Positions 1-12,579 of a stretch of DNA of 55,310 nt are shown piece by piece. Numbering within the stretch: the stretch's first letter is position 1; each line of letters begins with the position of its first letter. The notes under the pieces are model-generated. The model was not told the origin of the DNA. It made no database searches and worked only from the letters and a program-made list of their open reading frames with translations. The position numbers and the translations under genes are program-made. The stretch is from Circinella minor (lineage: Eukaryota; Mucoromycota; Mucoromycetes; Mucorales; Lichtheimiaceae): NCBI GenBank assembly GCA_016758965.1, contig JAEPRB010000255.1, positions 1 to 55,310 of the forward strand, read 5' to 3'.

Positions 1-174
1 AGCATAAGTAAACATACAACTGGGATTTTGCACAGGTCCTTCTGAAGGTGTGCAAAGTGCAAAAAGCGAGGATTGTGCAATTTTATTAAGTAAAAACTGG
101 GATTTTGGCCAAAAAGTGTGCAAAAAGTGGGGGTGTGCAAAAAGCGGGGGTGCAAAAAACGGGGTTTTACTGTA
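1..174. mobile_element. Terminal part of a Tc1/mariner- or pogo-like DNA transposon
   Basis: The segment ends at 172 followed by TA (173-174). Read outward-in on the minus strand it begins CAGTAAAACCCCGTTTTTTG, the kind of CAGT-starting, G/C-run-rich inverted terminal repeat found in Tc1/mariner and pogo-like transposons that duplicate TA. Inside are tandem variants of a 17-bp unit (TGTGCAAAAAGNGGGGG at about 117-133 and 134-150, and a shorter one at 151-164), like the subterminal repeats of such elements. The transposase and the other end lie to the left of the window, so autonomy cannot be judged. Sequence right of 174 changes abruptly to AT-rich DNA. Confidence 0.55.
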
Positions 175-3100
175 CGCATATTGATATACTTGGCCATTGA
201 TTAGGATTTAATATAAATAGTGATATTATTGTTATTTTGGGTCTTGTTGACTTTTTAACGTCTCTTTATTTTTATTCAATTTTGATTGATACAATATACA
301 TAAAGCGAATATCTTATTTTAATAAATAAGAGTTCAATTTTGTTCTTTTGGATCTTGTCGACTTATTACTGTCTCACCGTCTTATTATATTTTCATTAGT
401 ACAATAGTATTTATCTATTTAACAAATAAAAAAAAAGTAAAAGCCCTTTTTTTAGCTGAATTCTATTTAAGGTATATGATAGAATAATAGTTTAATTAAT
501 TCAACAAATAGAAAAGTAGAACAAATAACAAGTCCTTTGAAATATAATTCATCTTCGAAAAACAAGATAATTAGTATTCTATATATGAGTAGTTGGTTTA
601 TTTATATGAGCTGTTTATCATAATTTATTATTTCTAGTATATGAGCACTACATTATATTATTCGCATTAGAGTTCTCATTTCACTACTCTTACTACCTTG
701 TATCGAGCAAACATGTCTACCAAGGAGACCATGCTCATTTTGAGATGTTAAAAAATATAATTGAATTTAAACGTATTTAAGCACTGATGAAAAATATAAA
801 ACACTTAAATAAACTATAAAATTAAGATATATGTTTTATAGAATATATTAAATTTGTAGTTAGCTTTTTTTGTAATTGGTATAAAAATATGAAGTTAAGA
901 TAACTATATAAATATTTTGAAATTCATACTCATAGAATATTTATTACTATTTTGAATCTTCTATAATACCCTTTGTTTAATTTTGTTTGTTAGATTTAGT
1001 AATTTTTTTCTCTTTTAAAAATTAATGTAAAAAAAGCACATTTGTAAGCTTTTTTTGCAACCTATAACTTGGTAAAAAATAATATAATAGCTTAAAATGT
1101 ATAAATGAAATAAGTTAAAAAAAAGTATACTGTGTTGCTCTATAATCTGAAGAATGTATCTTAAAGTTTTTTATCTTAAAATACAATAAGTTAATAACCT
1201 TATTGTCAAGAATATCTTTTAGCTCTATCACGGGCAAATCACTTAGAATCTCTGGTATTTTTACGCTCTTAATTCCATAACACTACAGTTATATCTATAA
1301 AAGTAGATATCTTAAAAAATAATTGCTGTTGTATATTCATTTTGAATACTACCCTTCTAGCTTACCTTTTACTATTATTCATTATCATCATTACTATTAT
1401 TTTTTTGGTAAATATTTACTAAAATATATATCATGTTTCTGTTCGTTAACAGTTTATAGTAGTTAATATAAGAAAAATCTCACTCCTCTTTATACTTATA
1501 TTTTTTTTTCCACGTAATCAATGTCCCTTCAACTTTAATTTTTGAGTCTTATGAATTTATTACTAAATTATAATATTTGTAACTACTTAAATTAGTCATT
1601 AAATAAAACTAAGGAGTTGATTCCAGTCGGTTCCTTTAAAGAACCATTTTGAGTTTTTTTTAGTTTGGTTCTGATTCTTCAATTCTCACGAGGATTCCTA
1701 CTAGTAGTATTTATCAGCAATTTAACAAATAATTAGCAATCTCAATCAAGTAAAAGCGAAAATCCCATAGATAATTTTAGTAAAATGTCTATGAATAATT
1801 ATTATATTTTACATATAAAATACATGAAAATAAGGGATACAATATACAAAAAAATAAGATACTATTAACCATTTAAACATAATTAGATATTACTACCATT
1901 TTTAGAAACCCAACCATTATTGTTAAGTAAAAGATGGTCATGGAGTATTGTAGTAGTAGTTGCCATAGTGGTAATTCGATTTGAATGGTAGAATTCATTA
2001 CCATTCAGTAATTGTAATATGTTGTCTTTTAAATAACATGAACATATTACTTTTCAAATTTTCAGCTGAGATTCATATATATGGGTGTAGCTCATTAAAA
2101 TGATCACTATTATTGTCACAGCACAAGTGTCTTAGCTCTCTATATGACTCTAATAACTGCATTGAAAAAGCATCATCTGAATAGCTAAGAATGTAACTAT
2201 TTTCTGAGAAATGATCTAAAGGATATTTGCAGACTGATGACACTTATAGGCGATTGAATCTTTAAAAAGAAACTTGTATTTATTATGTGTCAGATTATTC
2301 GATTACAGTTGCTTTCAATCAAAGTACGCTTTATCTTGATTTTTCTGGAAAGGATATAATAGATAGAAAATATTTAACCCTACAGCTCAGTTTTTCAGGT
2401 ACGCTTAAAAATGAAAAATCGGGTGCCATTGGCTAACTGTAGAGTAAAGATATACTAATCCCATGACTTTGTTCCAATCACCACGCTAAACTACTTGGTG
2501 CTACAACTAGAGGATATCAGTGAATTTGATTCTCTAGTGCCTAATTAAGGGCTATCTTACAAAAGGTCTGGTTTAGATAAATACATTTTATGTACAATTA
2601 CGCCTTAATTTTTTTTCTCAAAAAAGTTTATCGTTAATCCGTATAAGAAGCTACCTTACTTATTTGATCCATATTGTTAAGTACAGTCACTTAGTCTAAT
2701 ACTAAATAATATCATTAGATAACAGGCTTTTCTGTAAATAGAACAGCTTTATATTGATTATCACTCTCAGTGAGTGAGAAGCCGAAAAAAGGAGTGAATC
2801 ATTTTGTTTCTAATATAAAATCACTGGTAATTCATTGATCTTCACATGCACATAAAAAAAAAATATATAAATAGTCGGCACTGATCTAGCTACTATTAAG
2901 AGCACCCCTTTAAATACAATAAAGAGGGCAACATTTCCACTGTATAAATAGCTAAACCGTTCTTCGATGTCTTTGAATGAACCATATATTATTCTTCCAG
3001 TATTATTATTCATACCATTGCTTTCATTCCGTGTTATTATGCTAGACTTTTCAGATATAATAACTACACTCGACAAGATCAGATGTCAACTAAGTCAAGC

Positions 3101-3618
3101 TAATCATGAAGAATCTGTACTTTGTCTTGTAAAAATATTATTATCGCAAGCAAGTGCACTTTATCCTTTCGTTATTGATAACACGGAATGGTTGGCATTT
3201 TCAATTGGTGTTGGGTCCACATTATACACAATATTTTATCTCTATCCAATAACAACTACTGAATGTATTGCATTGAAAGATCTTGATTCCTGAATCCCGC
3301 TATAATCGTTCTAGCTATTCTTATAGCCAAGTAAAATAAAGTACCAATAATAATTCCACCTCCCCACTTTTTTGTAAATAATACAGCGAAAGCGGCGTAA
3401 ATACATTTATAATTTACACCTCATACTAATTAGTCTAGTTAAAGTCAAATGTAAACAAAATATTATTGACTTGGTACCATATTGAATAAACTTGATAAAT
3501 ATTAATTCTTTGGTAAATCCTGCAGCATTGTAATCATTGTGTTACGCAAAAAGCCCAGTTTCAGTAGAAAATTTCATCTGTCTTCTTTTTTCTCTTCTAA
3601 AAAATTATTTATGCTAAA
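175..3618. other. AT-rich intergenic region with no convincing gene
   Basis: About 3.4 kb of very AT-rich DNA with short homopolymers and many stops in all frames. The longest ATG-started frame is at 2967-3293 (+, 108 codons, hydrophobic start, no recognised motif); it has no clear homologue that I can name and may be chance. A short inverted repeat (GAATGGTA...TACCATTC) lies near 1983-2007. The right end should hold the promoter of the exportin gene; no clear TATA box stands out. It may contain decayed transposon sequence, as expected next to the transposon end at 1-174, but nothing recognisable remains. Confidence 0.5.
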
Positions 3619-6600
3619 ATGGAGGTATATGCTAATACTAGTAATAAAAAAAACTATTTAAAGATAAAATCAACTAAAGTTGAAAATTAGGCATTGTTTG
3701 ACCACCAAGGTCAATTCAGTGTTCCACAGTTCGACGACATTGTACGTGCATTCTATGCTGGAGACACTACTACCACTGTATGTTCGATTCGTAATGAAAA
3801 TGAATAATAATAATAAAAAGCGAGTATAGCTTTTTTTTTATCCAATTTCATGAATCTCACAAGCAATGATCTTGACTATTTTCAAAATTGTTATAGCAAC
3901 CCATTTTAACAGCATTTAATCAACACCCTGATTCTTGGCAAGCAGTGGATCAAATCTTGGAACGATCGAACGTTTTACAAGCAAAGGTATAATATACTAA
4001 CAAAAAAAAAAGAAAAGAAAAATGGAAACACGCAGTTACCAGGTTTTCACTTTCTTTTTTTTCAATACTGACTTAATTTGTTCAGTTTATAGCGTTACAA
4101 ATTTTGGAGAAGTTTATATCGACGCGATGGAAACATCTTGCACAGGAGCAACGTCTAGGTAAAAAAATAAATATTGAGTCAAAAGGAATGAGTAGCATCT
4201 ATTGGACTAAAACCACCAGTTTTTCTTTTTATAAGCAATTCGTGATTATATTGGATCAGTTATTGTATCACTATCATCCAGCAATATAACTATGCAGACC
4301 GAAAAAGTGTATCTAAGCAAGTTAAATATAGTGCTTGTTGAAGTATGTAGTTAATCGACAGTATATTATATATAATCGAAATAATGTTTTTTTTTTCACG
4401 GTAATTAATAAATCGCCACTTCCATCATTAACAAACAATAACAACAATGATATCTGTGATAGATTGTCAAAAAAGAATGGCCAGATGAATGGTCGTCTTT
4501 TATCAATGAAATGATTGCATCCGCTCATGCGAACCCAAGTATCTGTGAAAATAATATGACGATATTACGATTATTAAGGTATAGTAGTAGTGTGACTTAT
4601 AGATCTCTTTACCCGTATTTTTCAATGATAGAAGAAAAAGAAAGCACAACATAATGACCCTTTTCTATGCAACACTGTTTGTTTATTGTAACTAGTGAAG
4701 AAGTTTTTGAAGCGTCTGAGGAAACCCAAGCCGAGTGGAAAACAAGAAAACTAAAAGGGCGAATGATGGCCGAGTTCGGTCCTGTAATTGAGTTATGCCG
4801 CCAAGTATTGATGAATCCAGTAGCTGAAGGTCTAATTAAAACAACGCTAGAAAGTTTATCTCATTTTCTTAAATGGATTCCACCGACTACTGTATTTAAT
4901 ACTGATTTAATGGTATTGATATGTAATCAGGTAACTACTTACTAAATTTTATATCCACTAATCCCAGTATCTATGATGTTACCATAGTATTAAGCCCATA
5001 ATTTGAATTATTATTATAATAAGATGTCATCCAATGATCAAAAGAGACAATTCATTCCTTTGGTTTTAAAGTGCTATAACGAAGTCGCTGGTCGACAAGA
5101 TTTTCCGGTCGAGATCCAAGAAAAATTGATTTTGTTATTGCGAGGTGCCATTCGTACAACGCATGGAATAATTTTACTTAATGGAGGTAAGAGAAAGAGA
5201 GAAATGAACAAAATGATCTTAATATTTTTCTCGTTTTTGATTATATATGTAATAAGCTGACATATTTTATTTGATATTTGGTATAGGTATTGAAAGTCTC
5301 TATAATAATATGTATCTCAACGGTCAAGAGATATTATACGATTATACTTTGCTTATTACTAGTGCATTAAGCTGCTATGGAGAAGTAATAATGATTCCAT
5401 TAGTGGTATTATATGTATATATGTGTAGATAAGACTAATTCAGATTTAGTAGATCATTAACTCTTTAGACACTCAACTATTAACACAAGTACATCAAGAT
5501 TTACTTGTCTTATCCAGCCTCGATGGTACTGAAATATGGAGGACGTGTGCAGAATATTGGGTTTATTTGGTACTAGTTTTGTATTTAAACGATATAATTA
5601 TAATATATATATATGAGATAACTGACAGTAGGTTTTTATATATATATTATTACTATTACAAAGACTTCGAGCAACTGCAACTATGGAAATCAATGTCGAA
5701 TTCTATTTCCTGATTTACGACGCATTGCTTTTAAATGTATACCAAGTCCAGATAATGTAACTAACTTATATATATAAAAGCTATATTATAATTTTTCCGA
5801 TACTCAACCGTTCAAAAATGTTAAAAATAGGTCTTGGTGGTTGATAAACATGAGGATGACTTGGTCCTTCAAGAATATATAGATAAAAGCGAGAACCCGG
5901 AGCTGTACAAGGTTACCAAAGAGCTTTTATGTAATTTGGCAGTACTAGATATAAATGATACTGGAAATGTTTTTCAAGAGCGACTTGCTCAAATTCAGGT
6001 AATAAATATACATATCAACCATATATCAGAATATATGGGAGGAAATAAGCCAAAATAAGGATAAAGCAGCAACTAAAAACTTAATAAAAATCCGCAGACA
6101 GAAAACATTTTCCAATCGTGGAAAAGTTTAAGTCAACTCGGCTGGGCAATAGGTGCGATTTCTCACGTAATAAAAAATAATGCAACAATAAAAGAAGAAG
6201 GGTATCAGTTAATCTGTCAAAGCTTAGATCAGTTAGAGCGTCTTTGTATAAATGGAAAAGCAGATAGTCCTGAACCTTGTATGCTTTACATTGCTTCTCA
6301 ATATCCACAAATTCTATGTAAACGGCAAGATATTTTTATCAAGACATTAAACCTTATTGATAAATATTTACATAACAAGGAGATTGATATACAAAAATTT
6401 GCAACGCATATATTGGTGGAAGTTTGTCATGGTATCCAGCAAAATTCTTCATTGATGGATCGGCAGGGAGGGGCTCTGTTTTTGGAAGACCTTTTGACAC
6501 ATTTACCGACATTGATAACTGATTTGAATTCTCAACAGGTAATCTATATCACAGAAAAGCAATATAGAGGAAGCTAATATAAAAGCATATATATATATAT

Positions 6601-8350
6601 ATTTGTTTTCCAGACTTGTGAAGTATATCGTGCTGTTGGTTATGTATTTTCTGTATCATCACAGCAGTATCAGCACCAATATATACAGAGATTTATGGAT
6701 CAGCCAAATCAAATGGTAGGTTCTATATAAAACATCTTAAATGTCGAATTTCAACTAACTTTTTTTTTTGTTTTGTAAATAAAATAAAATAACCGAACAG
6801 CTTAAATCCAGCCTTTACCAAAGACTATCGTTAGAGGAAGAGAATTTAAGAGTAATTGCTAACGTATTACGTATTAACATTGCTGTATGTGAAGCTATCG
6901 GCGAAGACTATGGATTACAGTTGAAGTACATATATGAGGATCTTTGTAATGCGTATCGTAATGCAAGTCAAACTATTGGTAAATAGAAAAATATATAGTG
7001 TGGCATGTTTAAAACATTTTGTAAAACACTACTAAAAAAAATCACGACTATTATTAGGTTTAGCAACGCCGTTATTATGCAATCTATGTGAGCGAATCAA
7101 GGAGTTAGTCGATGCATTACTCACAATATATATAAAAAGTAAACCAAGTCTCTCAACGGATGACCAAGACTTCATTAATCCACTTTTACATTTACTTGCA
7201 GCATCTCCACCGAGCAAAACTGATGTTTCCAATATATTTAGTATCTTACTTGAAAAGCATAAAAATGTAATGAATCATATGTTTTTTATTATTAAATATG
7301 TTGTTCTTTATTCTAACTATTTTTTAATGTACATTGGTAGAATAAATATTCTATACAATCTCTATTAGAAATAGCCTACCCCCAAGTATTTGAACGAATT
7401 TATTTTGAAATCAAATCTGACTTTACAAGTTACTATGAGAAACGTCCTGGATTTTTTCGACTTGTTCAAGCATTGACTAATCATGCATTTACAGGCAAGT
7501 TTATCTCTCCTTCCAAACAAATTTTTATTTTATGGAAAAAAACTAACTTATAAATCATGTCTAACATTTTCTCTTTTGTATATAGAACTTTTAAGTCATT
7601 TTCAAGAAGATAAATTTACTCAACTTGTTGAAAGTATACTATGGGGAATTCAACACCCTAGTCATGAGTTGAGTAATCTAGCATTGGAAACCTGTAATGT
7701 ACTATTTGATCGAATCTATAACGTTGAAGATGAAGACCAGCAAAATGCCTTATATACCTTATACTATATGAAAACACTTGATATCATCCTCCATACAATC
7801 ACTGACCATGATCGACGAACACGTTAGTATCAACCAATGGCTGTAATTTATAGAGAGAACGAAAGAAAAGAGAGGGGTTTTAATGTTCAATCCTTGCATT
7901 ACTATAATATGTTATAGAATTTGAGTTACAAAGTCAAATATTAGCTCGCCTACTAGAACTTGTTCAACAAGGTGAAATATATACTCAATTATATTCAGGA
8001 GGCATAGGATCAAATGCAGATTATGTCCAAGAATACGTGCGCTCAAAATTAATAGAAGTCTACCCATCTTTACCTCAGTAAGTTTTACTAATATAGGTTA
8101 CAATAATATAATTATTTAGCAACAACTAATCTATTTTCTTTGATCCATTTTTATTTATAATAATAATAGAAATCAAATTGATATGGTAGCACAGGGGATG
8201 TTGGAATACAGTGATGATATTGAACGATTCCGAACGGATTTAATCGACTTTATGGCCGATTTTAGATCTAGTGATGATTTCTCCAACAATGTGATATTGG
8301 ATACAAAAACAGAACTTGAGCTTTTGGCATCTTTAACTAGACAAGAATAA
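3619..8350 (+). CDS. crm1: Exportin-1 (CRM1/Xpo1) homologue, strongly diverged; likely paralogue
   Basis: Importin-beta-family nuclear export receptor for leucine-rich NES cargo with RanGTP. Twenty exons can be joined: 3619-3624, 3691-3777, 3897-3986, 4086-4158, 4236-4342, 4463-4578, 4696-4930, 5024-5186, 5287-5424, 5469-5569, 5664-5756, 5831-5998, 6098-6538, 6614-6715, 6801-6978, 7058-7266, 7341-7494, 7586-7822, 7918-8077, 8170-8350; total 3,039 nt, 1,012 residues. Landmarks in order match CRM1: a ME...FDDIVRAFYAG start, HPDSWQAVDQILERS, FIALQILEKFISTRWK, the HEAT9-loop segment VLVVDKHED, SWKSLSQLGWAIGAIS, and a C-terminal ILWGIQHPSHE helix. CRM1 is normally very conserved, yet this copy is only loosely similar, is about 60 residues shorter than human CRM1 and ends without the usual tail. 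The leptomycin-target cysteine is Gly474 (codon 6140-6142). Intron 7495-7585 is GC-AG. The exon 9/10 junction (5425-5468) is the least certain. No internal stop, so it looks functional. Confidence 0.9.
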
Positions 8351-8407
8351 TATTGTAATATAGTAATAATAATAATAGTAAGAATAAATTTATTTTCTTT
8401 ATATTTA

Positions 8408-10612
8408 TTAATTCTCATTATATACACCATGTATTAAAGTCGCTTCTCCAATATCAGGAAAACTATTATGGCGTTGATGATGATAATTAGTAGTTGAACT
8501 GCAACCTATTGTAATGCCATTATTGTTACTATTATTACTATTATTACAACCACTATTATAAATGGTACTACTTCCATTGCTTCCGGAAGGAGTGCCATCT
8601 GTGTACAATGATGCTGGACATGTCAAATAAACGGTTCGTTCTACCAACTGTTGCTGATTCTGTAAAGTAGACGACGTACAGTAGCTTGGTGGTAGATCAG
8701 TAGCATCAGGTTGACTTGGATCAAAAAATTCTGGATATTTCTTTGTTTCTGTCGTTCCCATGAGTTGAATATTATAAGGTTGAATGGAAACAAGATCTGG
8801 AACACGGATTAATTCGTCGTTTGGCAAATTGGCAATATTTAAAGGAATAGAAAATTCACATTGAATAGTATTATTACGTTTTAAGAAATGTGACTCTTCA
8901 AAGGTTATGGTAAAACACAGTTCATAATAAACGCGAATATGCCGTGAAGTAAATGTTGGAGATACATTCCTTGTTGGTATATCAAAAGAAATGATCTGTT
9001 TGTGGTTATTATTATTATCCAATGATGGCTGTGATATGTTTCCATGCAACAAGTCTCGAAAAATATAACGCTGTGCTGTTCCTCCGGGTACGATCACTTT
9101 TCCTTGATAATGTTTACGAAACTTGTATGTACCTTGTATAATTTTCAAATCCGATTGGAGAGTTGTTAAGGTTAATTCCAAAGAAAATGGTTCATCTATA
9201 ATATATGTACATATGTAATAAAATTATTTTAATAAACTAATAATCATGAGAATGAATCATAATACATGAATGATTGTAATATACTAATATTTACCGGGGC
9301 AGTAACATTGTTTGCGTAATTTGGCTAAAACTTGAGCAATAGAATGTTGCTTTTTACCAGCACTATCGCGTGCAAGTGTAGTTCGAAAAGTCCATTCTTT
9401 ATCTAAATTATTATAAATATATTAGTGTTAATCTATCAGAAGAATTACTATTGATGAATATTTTTTCTGAAAAAGCGAAATAAAAAAAGCAAAATGTACC
9501 TGCAGGAGCAGAGATTATTGGACGAAAAGGTGTGTGAATATTTTTACTTGTAATTCCAGATTTTCCTCCTGGTCCCTCAATATGTGCCGTCCATACATAA
9601 CGTATATTGAATCCTGGCGGATCTTCTATTGATGGAGGATAATTGACATTTGGAAACTATAGTATCACACAAAAAATATTTAATAGCAGTTGAACTAGAA
9701 TCTTTTATATCAACTAATATAATTAAAGGAATACTTTACCTTTAACAGAAAAGGAAACTCATATCGACCTGCATCAAATTCTTCCCATGTAGAATGTATA
9801 TAAGCTACAGTAATATTGGGGAATTCTGTTTAGAAAATTTTTTGTTCCCGATGTTCACCCCCTGAATATAATTATTTTACCTGTTGCATTATTATCACCC
9901 CAGACAGTATATCGTGTGTCAAAAAGAGTTGTGATGCATTGATGAATTGTATCATCCACTTTTACTGTACCAACTTCTTCAGCATGAAACTATAAAGAAA
10001 ATGATTTCAGTATTCTTTTTTTTTCTTCTTTTTTTTTATCAGTAAAAAAAAAAAAGACACACTGATTAATACTTGCCTTGATCTGAATTTGTGTCACATA
10101 TACTCTTTCTACTGCATGTAAAATAACTCTACCTAAAGAAAGTGTTTATCATTTTTTTATTGTTCTCTTTGGTTGTTTTTTATTTTTTAATGTAATTACG
10201 ATACTAATAATAATAAGACCTCTTGTTTTTTTATACCTCGAATAATTCTATTGGGTCGAAGTATAACCATTTGCGTATCACCATCAAATTCAATGGATAG
10301 ACTATTTGACGTTGAATAAGGTCGTGGTGAAGTAATAGTTACTGGGGTTGAAGGTTCGGACCCATTACTACTATTAGTATTACTACTATTATTACTACCT
10401 AAAGATAAACTGGAGTAATGACCTCCTCCTGATGAGAAAGGATTCCCGAATGGTAATGAAGTTAATGGCAATTGGTGCGATCGTGAGTACTGGTGTCGTG
10501 ATCGTGAATTATTCTGTCTTTGACTAGTCGGTGTTGGTGGTAGTGAGGTGGAAGAATCTGGTAATGAGCCTGATATACTACTATGTCTTCGATTTCCACC
10601 ACTAAATGCCAT
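8408..10612 (-). CDS. Alpha-arrestin (arrestin-related trafficking adaptor)
   Basis: Predicted adaptor that brings HECT ubiquitin ligases of the Rsp5/Nedd4 type to membrane transporters. Seven exons (10612-10237, 10132-10077, 9989-9881, 9825-9740, 9656-9500, 9402-9295, 9195-8408) give 559 residues. Residues 1-110 are a Ser/Asn/Pro-rich low-complexity leader. An arrestin-N-like beta-sandwich follows (IRGRVILHAVERVYVTQIQ, then TWEEFDAGRYEFPFLLKFP, typical of alpha-arrestins), then an arrestin-C domain (DEPFSLELTLTTLQSDLKI...). Near the end is DLPPSYC, a PPxY motif that WW domains of Rsp5-type ligases bind. The second intron starts GC (10076-10075) and ends AG: the frame requires AAG/GCAAGT as donor. 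The gene converges on the exportin gene with only 57 bp between stop codons. The family is clear; the specific transporter target cannot be inferred. Confidence 0.9.
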
Positions 10613-12579
10613 TATTTATAGTGCTTAATAATAATACGAAAGTAAACGCTCAAAAAAAAGAGAAAAAGTAATGTAGAACTATAAAAGAAGTAAAGAAAAC
10701 AAGTAAATGATAAAGAATCCGGTGTAAAAAATGAATACAGCGTCATAAAATTACTCCAGGAGTAAGAGTATATCTATTTTTTGATCATGGAAAAGGGGAA
10801 AGGGTAAATCGGGTAATTGATGCTTAGAAAACATGAGTTTGAAAGTACAATCTTACAAACAATGTTGATCGCTCTAATAACTAAACGCTTGTTAATATTA
10901 TTTGTGTGATTGAGTTCTTTGTCACATGAATATATACATATTTGTTCTTTTTCTATTTTCTACCCATAATGACATTTATAAGGCTTGTGTAGTTTGTTTT
11001 ATATTTATTAATTACTAGGATTTTGCTGATGGGTCTTGCGTTTTTACTGATAATTTTATTATGTCGTTAGTTGGCGTTGATGACTTAAATATACAAATAG
11101 CAACTAGATAAAACATTGGAGCTCGAATAGTGAAGACTGGCTAAGATGAAACTTATGTTGATGAGCTCTCCTCGCTCACTTTGCGACGGCCATGGTGGTA
11201 ATTAATTTTTTCTATGCGTGCTATCGCTACGCACTGCCCTTTCTATCATGACCCTAAAATTAATATCTAGTATATTGAAATTCTAAAGTCCTGATTGTCC
11301 AGCTTAAATTGATAATGTCTATAATGAATTTCTGTGCATAATAAGTATAAACTTTTATACTGTTTTTCTTCAACGTGCAAATGAAATGTAGTCCTTTTTT
11401 TGGGGCGTTCCTTTTTTTTTTTATAGTCAGTAAAAAGTGGATGAAAAGGGGAGCGATATGATTAAGAAATGACTTTGAGATGGACAGTAAAAAAAAAAGG
11501 GGGGGGGGTGAGGGGGATGTGTTTGATAGAACAGTAAGAAGAGCCATCTTATTTAGTGGCGTATTGCAGTTATTCTTCAATGTATATAAGCTGATAGTGA
11601 TAAGAATATAAGCCAACAAAAAAAAGCAATATCTGTTCTGATTACAATTAATGCACATAATATCTAAGATTATGTAGCTTGAAACGTTTATTCTGACTCT
11701 AACCACCAATATAATAGTGGTAGTAAAGGTATGCTCATCTAAACCAATCGTTTTTTTTTTGTATTTTTTTTTTAAAAAAATGATTATTTATTTCGTTTAC
11801 AGAAACCACCATACGGCATGCTTGTCATGGGATAGCAACAAGGGGTAATAGATGCATACATGTGTACCACCATCAACCACTAATTTTCTGTATAAGAGTT
11901 AATTCCAAGTACTACCCAACAGTTATACTGAAGCGTGACTTTGACGTGATAATATTTATTAATGTCGTATTAAGAACTTTTCATACAGTAATACAGATAT
12001 ACCAATGATGGCATATTCACTGCTGGCTTGTTAATTAGATAGTATTAGTAATTAGTAGGGGTCAACAATGTAAACACAAAGTGGTTACACAATGATATTT
12101 TATAGCAGATGATACACTTTATATAGTCATATTTATTTGATTGCAATACAAAAGAAAGAGTGAAAAAATAAAACAAAACATCCAACGAAACTTGCATAGG
12201 ATCATAGATAGAACGTACAAAAGAGTTAGGACGTGATAATAGTGTTGCGTATGAGTATGTGTTTGTTTGAGAGAGATAGAACAGGGAAAAAAAAGTGATA
12301 TGTGACAAACTTAGTAAAAAAAGAAAAGAAAAGAAAAGAAAATATACGAGAAAAAGAGCGAAACAGATACAAGGTGCGTTTGTGCGTGAGAGAGAAACGG
12401 GGAAACAGTAAGAGGAAGAGGAGATATGTGGAATATAAAAGAGAAAGAGAAAAAAAAAAGTGTTATAATACGTTATATAAGTTTGAAGAAAAAAAATTGT
12501 ACAGCAAAGTTTCTATACACAAACAAGAAAGATGTTATAAAGTTGAAACGAAAAAAAAATATACAAATTATTCAGCTAT
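10613..12579. other. Intergenic region between the arrestin promoter and the protease 3' end
   Basis: About 2 kb with no convincing gene. The left part is the upstream region of the arrestin gene. A frame on the minus strand at 11260-11709 is open for 149 codons but is built from homopolymer-rich, low-complexity DNA and shows no domain. A slightly GC-richer patch at 11161-11250 has no recognisable content. From about 12302 to 12450 the plus strand is almost pure purine (GAAAAGAAAAG-type runs), lying just downstream of the protease stop codon. Confidence 0.45.

Noticed and set aside
2967..3293. 108-codon plus-strand frame with hydrophobic start
   Set aside because: No recognised family, no supporting splice or promoter signals, and in a decayed AT-rich region; kept only as a note.
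5387..5468. Exportin exon 9/10 region as evidence of a pseudogene
   Set aside because: The simplest donor (GAA/GTAATA) breaks the frame, but a later donor at 5425 (GTAGAT) keeps it and makes the total length a multiple of three, so no frameshift need be assumed.
11260..11709. 149-codon minus-strand frame
   Set aside because: Built on A and G runs and hydrophobic AT-rich codons; no promoter, domain or family resemblance.
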